The notes: generated from the letters alone by a model not told the origin. 28,919 nt of DNA from an uncultured Hungatella sp. (GCA_910588505.1 CAJUPQ010000041.1:1-28919); one strand, 5' to 3'; positions 17,006 through 25,218 are shown, numbered from the stretch's first letter. Program-made: numbers and translations.

Positions 17006-18259
17006 TCAGCTGTGGTTCTCCCACAGCTGTCTGCCCTGCAGAGTCAGCCGGCTGCCGCCCCGCCCTCGGCTGACTTTTGCAAAGCCTTTTTCTGCCATAT
17101 CTGCCAGAATATTTCTTACTTCCTGCTGGGACATGGGAAGATAGCGCTCCTTAGCCTTTGTCAGCAGCTTTTCCCGTCCAAGATAGATTCCCTCCTGGGA
17201 AGCCTCATAAAGCTGTTCCAGGGACTCATTGGTGGCTGCCACAATGCGCACGTCAATGCTGATGATATGGCTGCCTCCCACCCGCATGATCTCCCGCTCC
17301 TGCAGTACCCGAAGAAGCTTTACATGGAGCATGGGGCTCATGCCCTCCACCTCGTCCAAAAACAAGGTCCCTTTGTGGGCAAATTCCAGAAGGCCCGGCC
17401 TGCCGCCCTTTTTGGCCCCGGTAAAAGCGCCGTCCTCATAGCCGAACAGTTCGCTTTCCAGAAGATTTTCCGGAAATGCTGCCACATTGATGGCCACGAA
17501 AGGCTCCTTTTTCCGCCGGGAAGCCTGGTGCAGGGCGTGGGCAAACAGCTCTTTTCCCGTTCCGGTCTCACCGATAAGCAGCACCGGGCTTTCGCTTGCG
17601 GCCATCCGCTTTAGGATATCTTTTGCCCGGACAATGGCCTGGGAGTCGCCGATGATATCCGTAAAGCCGTACTTGGCGTAATGGCCTTTGTGCAGCAGCT
17701 GTTTTCTCAATTCCCCCTGGCGCATTTCCACATCATTAAATCTCTGTAAAATAGCAAATGCCCCGACGCAGGCGTCCTGGCGCAGCACAGGCGCCACCTC
17801 CACGCTGACATTGATGCCGTTTATCTTTTTGACCTGGGCTTTCACCCGGCTTTTTTCCCGCAGGCATTTGGAAAATCCGATATAGGGGAACACCTGCTCT
17901 CCCCGTTTTCCCATGACCAGGGAGCCGCTTACCCTTGTGATCTCCTCCGCGTGATGGCTGCAGGCGAAAATCTCTCCCAGCTCGTTTACGCCGATAACCC
18001 CTTCCTCCAGGATCTCCATAAGGATATGGAACTGGCTTTCCAGGCGGATGGATTTGGCGAACATCTGGTCAAAGCTGTAGTTATTGGTGGCTATGGTCCG
18101 AAAATACTCCTGAAAAGGGGCGGTTTCCAGAAGATATGCCAGGTCCAGGCGCAGGGCGATCTCAATCATCATGCCGGAGGTGCAGGAGCGCTGCCCCAGA
18201 TTGATGACGGTCTCGATCTCTGTGGGTACATAGCGCATCTCGTCTGGGGTTACGGCCAT
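17006..18259 (-). pseudogene. sigma-54 dependent activator, internally deleted and 5' truncated
   Basis: The open frame (417 residues) carries the end of an N-terminal sensor, a PAS domain near residues 75-190 (EEGVIGVNELGEIFACSHHAEEI), and the first half of an AAA+ sigma-54 activation domain: Walker A GETGTGKE, sigma-54 contact GAFTGA, Walker B GTLFLDE, ending VAATNESL. It then jumps in frame to the C-terminal winged-helix tail (REKLLTKAKERYLPMSQQEV, RGRGGSRLTLQG). The rest of the AAA+ module, including the usual FREDLYYRL and arginine-finger region, is absent, so activation should fail. The internal junction is near 17200-17230. The start at 18259 abuts the cyuA remnant and the usual N-terminus is missing. 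It was probably the activator of the cysteine desulfidase beside it, as CdsR is for CdsB in Clostridioides difficile. Confidence 0.8.
17042..17078 (+). terminator. hairpin after the CoA-disulfide reductase gene
   Basis: AGTCAGCCG (17042-17050) pairs with CGGCTGACT (17067-17075), a 9-pair stem followed by TTTT. It lies inside the 3' coding end of the convergent activator gene. A second hairpin, CAGCTGTGG with CCACAGCTG (17007-17015, 17021-17029), overlaps the activator stop codon. Either could end the reductase transcript. Confidence 0.5.
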
Positions 18260-19108
18260 GTGGACGTCCTCATATTATCGTTACTCCGCCAGGAGGTAGT
18301 CCCGGCCCTTGGCTGTACAGAGCCTGTGTGCGTTGCCCTTGCCGCTGCGGATGCCTACCATGCCATAGGAGGAGATATTGTGTCCGTGAAAGTAGAGGTG
18401 AATCCAGGCATTTATAAAGACGGCATGAGCGTGGGGATCCCTGGTTTTGACCGCGTTGGCCTGAAATACGCCGCAGCCCTGGGGGCCTGCCTGGGCAATC
18501 CCCACAAGAGCCTGCAGCTTTTGGAGGATATTGACGAGACGATCTCTCAAAAGGCCATTGAGCTGGCGGAGGCCCGCCATGTGGTTGTGATGATCAACCA
18601 CAGCGAGACGCAGCTTTACGCCAGGGCAGAGATCATCACCACTGCAGGCATCGGCATCAGCGAGATACGGAATACTCACGCCAACATTATTTTGACCAAG
18701 AGAAATCATGAAGTCCTTCTTCAGAAAGAATACGCGGTCAGCTCCAATGACGAGATCCATCAGAAACTGATGGAAATGACCGTGGCCCAGATCAAGGAAG
18801 TTGTTGACCAGTGCAGTGAGGAGGAGCTGGCCTACATGACCGAGGGCGTGGAGATGAACGGAAAGCTTGCGGATTATGGGCTGGACCATACTGTGGGCAT
18901 CGGGATCGCGTCTGCCCTCCAAAAACAGCTCCGGGGACACGGATTGGGTGTTCCTGGGAGCTGTTTTATTTCGGTAACTATTTTTATAGAAGCAATGCTC
19001 TCTGCCTGGAGTCGGGGATATTCATCTGGATGCGGTATTTTGCCACCGCTCTTCTGGATATGGCAATTCCCTCATCAGCCAATTTCTCTGCCAGCTTCTG
19101 GTCGCTGA
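18260..19108 (+). pseudogene. L-cysteine desulfidase (UPF0597/CyuA type), truncated
   Basis: From GTG 18260 to about 18920 the product matches the UPF0597 cysteine desulfidase family: LLRQEVVPALGCTEPVCVAL, then VEVNPGIYKDGMSVGIPG, AAALGACLGNPHKSL and THANIILTKRN. The enzyme splits cysteine into sulfide, ammonia and pyruvate using an iron-sulfur cluster. About 220 of some 430 residues remain; the C-terminal half with the conserved SNSGSGNQG region and further cluster ligands is gone. After SALQ the frame runs into the rpoN terminator and then antisense to rpoN until 19108. There is no ribosome site; the start touches the activator's start codon. Both ends are therefore deletion junctions. Confidence 0.8.
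18921..18968 (-). terminator. rho-independent terminator of rpoN
   Basis: AAAACAGCTCC (18922-18932) pairs with GGAGCTGTTTT (18957-18967), with a further inner stem GGAACAC/GTGTCCC (one mismatch). On the minus strand the hairpin ends in a GTTTTT run just after the rpoN stop. The cyuA remnant meets this structure at its broken 3' end. Confidence 0.75.
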
Positions 19109-20330
19109 AAGGTTTTTTGCCTTCACAGGCGATGATGGAGCGGATTTTTTCTTTGATGTGTTCCGGCGACACCCCGTCCTGTTCCCCGCTTTTCGCCACG
19201 GCTGTGGTAAACAAGGCTTTCAGCGGTTCCGTCTTTTTATACTGCACATATTTTCCCTTAATAGCCCGGCTTACGGTGGAGGCGTGGATCCCCAGATCCG
19301 CCCCGATATCTTCTAAACTCATGGGGGTCAGAGGGCCTTTTAGCTGAAAGTAATCTTCCTGCCTTTTTACGATGGCCTCCACAATGCGGATAATGGTTTT
19401 TCTTCTCTGCTCTACGCAGTTGATGACAAATCTTGCCCGTTCCAGCCGCTCTTTAAAATACGCGGTCAACTCCGGGTCTGTGGATTCCTCCATCATGCGG
19501 ATGTAGTAGTCGCTGTACTTGTATTCGCCGATCCACTGGTCATTGATCTCCACGGTCCATCTCCCTCCCGGCCGGGACACCAGGATATCGGGAACCACGT
19601 AAGCGGCCTCTGACCGGTCAATATCCATAAGAGGGCGGGGGTTCAGGCTTCCGATAAGATGGATATATTCTTTCACCTGGATGGTGGATATGCCAAGGCT
19701 TCGGGATATGGTTCCGATCTGGCCGCTTACCAGGTCTGCCAGGTGTTCTCTTAAAAGCAGAAACAGGGTTTCGTCCTCAACGGCCCGCTCCTCCAGCTGC
19801 TTTATCAAACATTCCGCCAGGTTGGGCGAGAAGATGCCCACAGGCTCTAATTCCCGCAGAACAGTCAGGCACTGTCTAAGCTCTTCTTCCCCATAGCCGG
19901 AGGTCTCTGCCAGTTCCCCCAGATCCTGGGTAAAAAAGCCTTTTTCGTCCAGGCAGTCCACAAGATAACTCATGATCTTCCACTGGCGTTTGGAGTAGTC
20001 GTTCCAATTTAGCTGCCCCAGCAGGTTTTCTTTTAGCAGGCTTCCCTTTTTGGCGGACAATTCCCGCCGGTAGGGCTCGTCCTCGTCGGGATTGCCGGGA
20101 TGCTGGTCCGCGTAGGCAGTCTGGGCGTCGGTGTCGGAAAATTTTTCTATGCTTGTCATGATCTCGTTTTCTTTGCGCTCCGCGTTTTCCAACATTGGAT
20201 TTTCCAGATATTCGTTTACCATAAAATCTTCCAGTTCCTGGTTGGTCAGTGCCAGGATATGTAAAGCCTGCACTTGATTGGCAGACAGGGATTGCTTCTG
20301 TTCGGCTGCTATGTAGCTGTTCAAATCCAT
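18984..20330 (-). CDS. rpoN: RNA polymerase sigma-54 factor
   Basis: A complete 448-residue sigma-54. Region I is the Gln/Leu-rich N-terminus (AAEQKQSLSANQVQALHILA, then LEDFMVNEYLENPMLENAE). An acidic region II follows, then core-binding and the helix-turn-helix (LEDIGADLGIHASTVSRAIK). The RpoN box near the end is SRRAVAKYRIQMNIPDSRQR, against the consensus ARRTVAKYR. The start ATG 20330 has AGGAG 8 bases upstream. It directs the -24/-12 promoters and needs an AAA+ activator; the only one in this window is broken. It is the only gene of region 12.9-21.3 kb besides patB and the reductase that looks intact. Confidence 0.95.
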   Translation of the reverse strand: MDLNSYIAAEQKQSLSANQVQALHILALTNQELEDFMVNEYLENPMLENAERKENEIMTSIEKFSDTDAQTAYADQHPGNPDEDEPYRRELSAKKGSLLKENLLGQLNWNDYSKRQWKIMSYLVDCLDEKGFFTQDLGELAETSGYGEEELRQCLTVLRELEPVGIFSPNLAECLIKQLEERAVEDETLFLLLREHLADLVSGQIGTISRSLGISTIQVKEYIHLIGSLNPRPLMDIDRSEAAYVVPDILVSRPGGRWTVEINDQWIGEYKYSDYYIRMMEESTDPELTAYFKERLERARFVINCVEQRRKTIIRIVEAIVKRQEDYFQLKGPLTPMSLEDIGADLGIHASTVSRAIKGKYVQYKKTEPLKALFTTAVAKSGEQDGVSPEHIKEKIRSIIACEGKKPFSDQKLAEKLADEGIAISRRAVAKYRIQMNIPDSRQRALLL

Positions 20331-20435
20331 GTGGGCTCTCCTTTTGCGTGTAGTGTGGTTTGTCGTTTGGTGTTTGGCTTAAGTTTACACTTTTTTTATA
20401 AAATATTCAATATTTTTATTGCTTTTGCTGAAAAA

Positions 20436-20748
20436 ATGTTGAAAAAAGACTTTTTGTGGGGCGGCGCCATTGCCGCTCATCAGGCTGAAGGAGTCTGGGA
20501 CGCGGACGGAAAGGGCGTAAGCTGTTCCGATGTTGAGACCATCGGAGGAAACGGCATTCCAAGAAGACTGACCGACGGGGTCATTCCGGGGGAGATCTAT
20601 CCAAACCATGAGGGGATTCATTTTTATGAGAACTACAAAGAAGATATCGCCCTGTTTGCGGAGATGGGATTCAAGGGCTTTCGGACATAAGGAGAAATCA
20701 TTCCATTGGTATAAACACGTTATTGAGACCAATGGAGAAGAGCTATAA
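20436..20748 (+). pseudogene. GH1 beta-glucosidase/6-phospho-beta-glucosidase with central deletion
   Basis: The first frame (20436-20690, 84 residues) is the GH1 N-terminus: KKDFLWGGAIAAHQAEGVW, the Glc-binding Gln, and HFYENYKEDIALFAEMGFKG. It stops at TAA 20688. In another frame, 20686-20748 encodes HKEKSFHWYKHVIETNGEEL and stop, which is the family's C-terminal end. About 370 residues, including both catalytic glutamates, are absent, and the two pieces are out of frame. The junction is at about 20685. The ATG at 20436 has no convincing ribosome site. A good terminator follows at 20767. Confidence 0.85.
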
Positions 20749-20766
20749 TGTGAATCCCTGTATTTT

Positions 20767-20796
20767 GCGCCCTGCAGCTTGCTGTGGGGGCGCTTT
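20767..20796 (+). terminator. rho-independent terminator after the GH1 remnant
   Basis: GCGCCC (20767-20772) pairs with GGGCGC (20788-20793), extended inside by a CAG/CTG pairing around a CTTG loop, and followed by TTTATTAT. It sits 18 bases after the GH1 stop codon. Confidence 0.75.
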
Positions 20797-20882
20797 ATTA
20801 TGCTCTCAAAAGGCACATATGGGACAGACAAACCATAATACACTGTACAGATTTTGAAACAGAGAAAACGGTGATAGATTTT

Positions 20883-21308
20883 ATGCAGAATCAGAAAATG
20901 GAAAACGTGCTGAACCTGGCCCTTGGGGCCACACCCCAGGAACTGGAGCGGTCGGAGACTCTGGCAGTGGGCTTTGACCCGGAGGAAAACACCTGGGAGG
21001 TCATTGTGAAACATTCCAGGCCCCTTGAGGGCCTTGAGGATATGGGGGTGAAACAGGTGGAGCTGTTAAACCAGTATTCCATCCTTACGGTTCCGGAGTC
21101 AAAGCTTGAAGAGGTAAGCCGGCTGCCCCAGGTAGAGTATATGGAAAAACCGAAACGGCTGTACTTTTCCGTGGGACTGGCAAAGACGGCTTCCTGTATT
21201 ACTTATGTGCAGGTGGAAGGAAGCAGCTATTCTCCTTATCTGACAGGGAAAGGGTGTTTGGTGGCGGTGATTGATTCGGGGGATAGTGTTATAATGATGA
21301 CAGGTTAG
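20883..21308 (+). pseudogene. S8 (subtilisin-like) protease, N-terminal fragment
   Basis: From ATG 20883 (or GTG 20871) the product resembles the prodomain and start of the catalytic domain of clostridial S8 peptidases, a group related to the Csp germination proteases: VEYMEKPKRLYFSVG, SPYLTGKGCLVAVIDSG. The match ends directly after the catalytic-Asp motif VIDSG, and the frame closes nine codons later with unrelated residues. The His and Ser catalytic motifs are missing. Codons upstream of 20883 overlap a terminator. The cut falls at the border of the plasmid-like module that follows, so element insertion or deletion may have removed the rest. Confidence 0.75.
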
Positions 21309-21340
21309 CAGAAATCCCCATAATTCAAGGGTTTTTCGCT

Positions 21341-21694
21341 GATTTAGTCCTACAGAAAATTGCTGAAATAAACAGTTATTTGAGTAAGGACGGGCCCGTT
21401 TTATGATTCAAAAGCATAGAAAATTTGAAAAGGCATTATTATAACACGAAAAAACAGATTTTGTTAAGATAGTGCCCAAATTTGTTTCAGCAGACATCCG
21501 ACAGGCATCTTCTGACAAAAAAATTTGTCAAAAGATGTTTGAAAAAGGATGTGAAATTATAATATCATACTGTGTTTAGGTGGGACTAAATCGGTTTGTG
21601 TCTGGCGATTACGGCAGATATGCAGACGTTAAGTCCTATTTTTCTTGCCCGGAAAAAATAGGAAAAAACAATGCATGGACAACCGATTTAGTCC
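21341..21694. repeat. three copies of GATTTAGTCC upstream of parA
   Basis: GATTTAGTCC occurs at 21341-21350 and 21685-21694 on the plus strand and inverted at 21583-21592. The last two extend to a 14-base inverted repeat, GGACTAAATCGGTT (21583-21596) with AACCGATTTAGTCC (21681-21694). They lie in the 415-base non-coding region before parA, 30 bases from its start. Candidate centromere, ParB site or autoregulatory operator. No gene is visible in this region. Confidence 0.55.
21506..21537. repeat. 32-base near-perfect palindrome
   Basis: CATCTT-C-TGACAAA, a short A-rich spacer, then TTTGTCA-A-AAGATG: all positions pair except one C/A. It lies mid-way in the non-coding region before parA, between the second and first GATTTAGTCC copies. 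It could bind a dimeric regulator or form a hairpin; there is no T-run after it. Confidence 0.5.
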
Positions 21695-21723
21695 TATTAT
21701 ACACCAAAGAAAGGAGAAATTCA

Positions 21724-22554
21724 ATGGCAAAAATCGTGGGATTACTCAATGAGAAAGGGGGTGTCGGAAAGTCGGCTTCGGCCACTACGCTGGCATATCT
21801 CCTGGCAAAAAAAGGAAAACGGACAGCCCTGATTGACTTCGATGGTCAGGGACATTCCAGTATCATTTTTGGAGTAAAGAATATCAACAAACTGGAGGTG
21901 ACAATCAATACGCTTCTTAGAAAAATTATAGAGGACGAGCCCCTGCCGGAGAGAGAACATTATATAATAAAAACAGATTGCGGTGTTGATTTAATTCCTT
22001 CCAACTCCCAGCTTTTTACACTGGAAAGAAATCTGTGTAATGTGGATTTCAGAGAACGTATTTTAAGCCGATTTGTAGATACCATAGAGGAACACTATGA
22101 TTATATTATCATTGACGCTATGCCTCAAATGGGAACTCCGATGATTAATGTGATGATGTGCGCCAATGGAATCATTGTGCCTACCCAGGCGGAACTTTTA
22201 TCAGCCCAGGGGCTTTCAGAACTGTTGAAACACTACCAGGTAATCCGCAACAACAGTAACCATCAACTAAAGATCGAAGGGATTCTTATTACGATGGATT
22301 CCCAGAATACCATTGTGTCAGCACAGGTTAGAAAGTTGATTGAACGTGGGTTTGCAGGAGCGGTTCCAATTTTTAAGACCCATATTCCACGTTCTATTAA
22401 AGTGGCGGAGGCGGTATTATATCATAAAACCATTTGTGAATATATGCCTGGCAATCCGGCTGCTATTGCTTATGAAAGATTTGCGGATGAATTTCTTGCG
22501 TGTGAAGAAAGGAGTGGAGAGGAGGAGAGCTTGCTTGGCAAAGAAAAAGCCTAA
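21724..22554 (+). CDS. ParA family partition ATPase
   Basis: A 276-residue ParA/Soj-like ATPase. The deviant Walker A is K11-G-G-V-G-K16-S, with SAS in place of the more usual TTT. Walker A' is LIDFDGQGHSS and the Walker B-like segment is DYIIIDAMPQMG. The start ATG 21724 has AAGGAG 7 bases upstream; further upstream codons are non-coding. It overlaps the next gene by 20 bases. With ParB it should place a low-copy plasmid or excised conjugative element at cell division. Confidence 0.93.
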   Translation: MAKIVGLLNEKGGVGKSASATTLAYLLAKKGKRTALIDFDGQGHSSIIFGVKNINKLEVTINTLLRKIIEDEPLPEREHYIIKTDCGVDLIPSNSQLFTLERNLCNVDFRERILSRFVDTIEEHYDYIIIDAMPQMGTPMINVMMCANGIIVPTQAELLSAQGLSELLKHYQVIRNNSNHQLKIEGILITMDSQNTIVSAQVRKLIERGFAGAVPIFKTHIPRSIKVAEAVLYHKTICEYMPGNPAAIAYERFADEFLACEERSGEEESLLGKEKA

Positions 22555-23557
22555 TATGGATGAATTATCGGACATGCTTCATTTTGAAATAGATTCCGGC
22601 TGCGATTTGACAGGTCATGAATTATCCATTAAGGGGAAAACAGTAGAAATGGAGTTTCCCCAGATGGAGCCGTTTCCAGAACATAAATTTAGGCTCTATG
22701 AGGGTCAGCAGCTTACAGATATGGTGGACAGCATTCGGCAGTTTGGCATTCTGCTTCCGATAATTCTATGGCACAGGGAAGATGGACGGTATTTTATCTT
22801 AAGCGGTCATAACCGCTGTAACGCCGCCCGAATGGCAGGATTGAAAAAAGGGCCAGTGATTATTAAGGAAAAATTGACTTATGAGGATGCGGTTCTGATT
22901 GTGACAGAGACAAACCTGCGTCAAAGATCTTTTTCCGATTTAAGTCATTCAGAGAGGGCCTATTGTCTGGCACAGCATTATGAGGCGATGAAAGCCCAGG
23001 GAAAAAGGAATGACCTTTTGACGGAAATAGAGACATTTATGAACCCCCAGGATTCAGGACAGAATCCAACAAATGCACAACGTGAGCACAGGTTGAACAG
23101 CAGAGATAAAATCGGAAAAGAATATGGTTTATCCCACGCCAAGGTGGCCAGATATATCCGTATTGCAAATTTGGAAGAATCTTTGATTCGGAAGGTTGAC
23201 AGTGGAGAAATCGCACTTTTGGCAGCTTATCAATTGTCTTTTGTTGAAGATAAAAAATTGCAGGAAAAGATGGCCAGACTGTTAGAGTCAAAAGATTTTA
23301 AAATGGACATGAAGAAAGCTGAAATGCTGCGCAGGTATTATGAAGAGGATAGATTGACAGACCTGGCAATTAAAGAGATTTTGTCTGGAGTAAAGTCCGG
23401 AGAACAAAAAAACAAAAGCTATCAGACAGTCAAAGTAAAACCGGAGGTTATAACCAGATATTTTCAGGATGGACAGTCAGAAAAAGAAATCCAAGCCATT
23501 ATTGAAAGAGCAATCATATTTTATTTTAAAAACCAAGAGGAGAGTTTGCCATGGTAG
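22535..23557 (+). CDS. ParB/RepB/Spo0J family partition protein
   Basis: A TTG start at 22535 follows GGAGGAG at 22521-22527 and gives 340 residues opening AKKKPNMDELSDML. The ParB N-terminal nuclease-like domain is near residues 50-135: LYEGQQLTDMVDSIRQFGIL, the SGHNRCNAARMAGLK box and ETNLRQRSFSDLSHSERA. A helix-turn-helix follows (YGLSHAKVARYIRIANLEES). It overlaps parA by 20 bases and the next gene by 7, so the three are one operon. It would bind centromere-like repeats such as those upstream of parA. Confidence 0.92.
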   Translation: MAKKKPNMDELSDMLHFEIDSGCDLTGHELSIKGKTVEMEFPQMEPFPEHKFRLYEGQQLTDMVDSIRQFGILLPIILWHREDGRYFILSGHNRCNAARMAGLKKGPVIIKEKLTYEDAVLIVTETNLRQRSFSDLSHSERAYCLAQHYEAMKAQGKRNDLLTEIETFMNPQDSGQNPTNAQREHRLNSRDKIGKEYGLSHAKVARYIRIANLEESLIRKVDSGEIALLAAYQLSFVEDKKLQEKMARLLESKDFKMDMKKAEMLRRYYEEDRLTDLAIKEILSGVKSGEQKNKSYQTVKVKPEVITRYFQDGQSEKEIQAIIERAIIFYFKNQEESLPW

Positions 23558-23991
23558 TACAGGAGGAAAGCAGAACAAACCGCAAATGTGACAGCAATAT
23601 TTTGTTTAAAAATAAGAAACACGAGGCATTTTATGAAGAGAATCTTCCTAAGTGCAGATTACAGGATGTTTATCACAAAGCGTTGGTTTATTGCCTGGGG
23701 ATTTGCGAAGAAACGAGACGGTATATTAACCGGATTTATGATTTTAACACAGGGTATGTAAAAACTGAGTGTCTAAAAGAAGGATGGCAGACAGGTTCCA
23801 GCACAAAAGTTACTAGGATTGCATTTAATCTCTATTGCGGCGGGACGCCAAGTGTTTACGATAGTGAAGATATGGAAGAACAACTGGAAGAGTGCCAGTC
23901 CTATGCAGTGGATGATTTATTTTGCTGTGGGTATGCAAAGTATTTTTGGGAGGCGGTGAAAATTCGATATCCAGAGTATTGTAGAATATAA
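23551..23991 (+). CDS. DUF6075-like protein of mobile-element modules
   Basis: A 146-residue soluble protein that resembles the DUF6075 family, as recalled: NKKHEAFYEENLPKCRLQDV, YCLGICEETRRYINRIYDF, then KVTRIAFNLYCGG and a C-terminal YFWEAVKIRYPEY. The family is common beside ParB and RepA in clostridial conjugative elements, with no known function. ATG 23551 lies within the 3' end of parB, and GAGGAG precedes it. Confidence 0.75.
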   Translation: MVVQEESRTNRKCDSNILFKNKKHEAFYEENLPKCRLQDVYHKALVYCLGICEETRRYINRIYDFNTGYVKTECLKEGWQTGSSTKVTRIAFNLYCGGTPSVYDSEDMEEQLEECQSYAVDDLFCCGYAKYFWEAVKIRYPEYCRI

Positions 23992-24000
23992 CAACGGATT

Positions 24001-24053
24001 ATATTTTGGCGCAGCTTGCTGTGGAAAACAAAGGCAGGATGCGCCAAAAATAT
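24001..24053. repeat. hairpin upstream of repA
   Basis: ATATTTTGGCGCA (24001-24013) pairs with TGCGCCAAAAATAT (24040-24053) with one bulged A, and an inner CTTGC/GCAGG pairing is possible. It is between the DUF6075 and repA genes. There is no T-run on the plus strand, so it is not a standard terminator; a control point for repA expression or a replication signal is possible. Confidence 0.5.
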
Positions 24054-24099
24054 GGCTATGTGGAGAGCTTGTGAAAAAGTGGAAAGGAGACAGGAACAA

Positions 24100-25205
24100 A
24101 TGCAGGGAATATGTTTTGACTATTTTCGGGGAAGCGAAGCAGAGCAATACAACTTTTACCGTATACCGAAAGCGCTGTTTACAGCGGAGTGTTTTAAATC
24201 CCTTTCCTGTGAAGCCAAGGTTTTGTACGGCCTTATGTTGGACCGTATGGGGCTTAGCATGAAGAACCAATGGTTTGATGAAGAAAACAGAGCCTATATC
24301 ATTTTTACAGTAGAGGAGATTATGGAACTTTTATGCTGTAAGACTCAAAAAGCGATAAAACTGGTGAAGGAACTGGATACAGAAAATGGAATAGGATTGA
24401 TTGAAAAGAGACGCTTGGGATTCGGAAGACCCAACATTATCTATGTAAAAAATTTTTTAATAAAAAGGATTGCAGAGCCTCAAAGACCTGACACACAGTC
24501 TGACCAAAATAAAAAATCTCTTGAAAGTATAGTAGAGCAGGGTGAAACTGGGAAAGTATCCATACATAAGCAACTAGGCGAGACAGCAGATATAGAGATG
24601 GACAGAGAGTCAACCAGCGGTTGCATACCCGCCTGTCAGGATTCAAGAATTTCGAAAATCAAAATTCTTATATTGTGAAAATCAAAAATCAAGAATTTCG
24701 AAAATCGAAATCTAATAATACTGATATTAATAATACTGACAAGAGTGATACTGATTCTATCTATCCATCTTATCCTGTTATTCTATGTTCGCAGGTGTTA
24801 AAGGAGAGACTGAGACCAGATGGGAAGGAACAGATAGATGAATATCGGAATATAATCCGTGATCAGATTTCTTACGAATGTTTTCAGAAGGGGGATTCCG
24901 GACAGATAGCGGAAGTAGATGAACTTATAGAACTGATGGCGGAGGTCATGACAATGCCGGACAGTTGTATTTTGCGTATAGCTGGAGTTGATAAAACAGC
25001 TTCTGTTGTAAAGAGCCGTTTTATGAAGATAAATCAAATGCATATGGAATATGTTCTTGACTGTTTGAGCAGTAATACAACAAAAATAGGAAATATCAAA
25101 GCATATCTGCTGACAGTATTATACAATGCAACTATGACGATAAACCATTATTACACGGCGGAGGTAAGGCATGATCTGTATGGAGTTGGAGAGGTGCCGT
25201 GTTAA
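24100..25205 (+). pseudogene. replication initiator RepA (RepA_N plus DUF6017-like), frameshifted
   Basis: Start ATG 24100 behind AAGGAG. The first frame encodes the RepA_N winged-helix domain (YNFYRIPKALFTAECFKSLS, AKVLYGLMLDRMGLS, IMELLCCKTQKAIKLVKEL, GFGRPNIIYVKNF) and stops at 24678. The C-terminal domain (EYRNIIRDQISYECF, ILRIAGVDKTASVVKSRFMK, LLTVLYNATMTINHYYTAEV) is in another frame ending at 25205. The two frames overlap, and the shift must fall between 24570 and 24660, consistent with loss of one base. The 18-mer TCAAGAATTTCGAAAATC is repeated at 24643 and 24689 in this low-complexity linker. Either an inactivating slip or a sequencing error. Confidence 0.8.
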
Positions 25206-25218
25206 CCGGAACACTTTT

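Noticed and set aside
17951..18259. Plus-strand frame extending the cysteine desulfidase upstream
   Set aside because: It is the antisense of the activator's PAS region; family similarity starts only at about 18260.
20774..24023. The 14-mer GCAGCTTGCTGTGG shared by the GH1 terminator and the repA hairpin
   Set aside because: One or two 14-base repeats are expected by chance in a window this size, and both lie in hairpin arms of similar makeup.
24621..24680. Programmed ribosomal frameshift in repA
   Set aside because: No convincing slippery heptamer with a downstream structure; a one-base loss explains it more simply.
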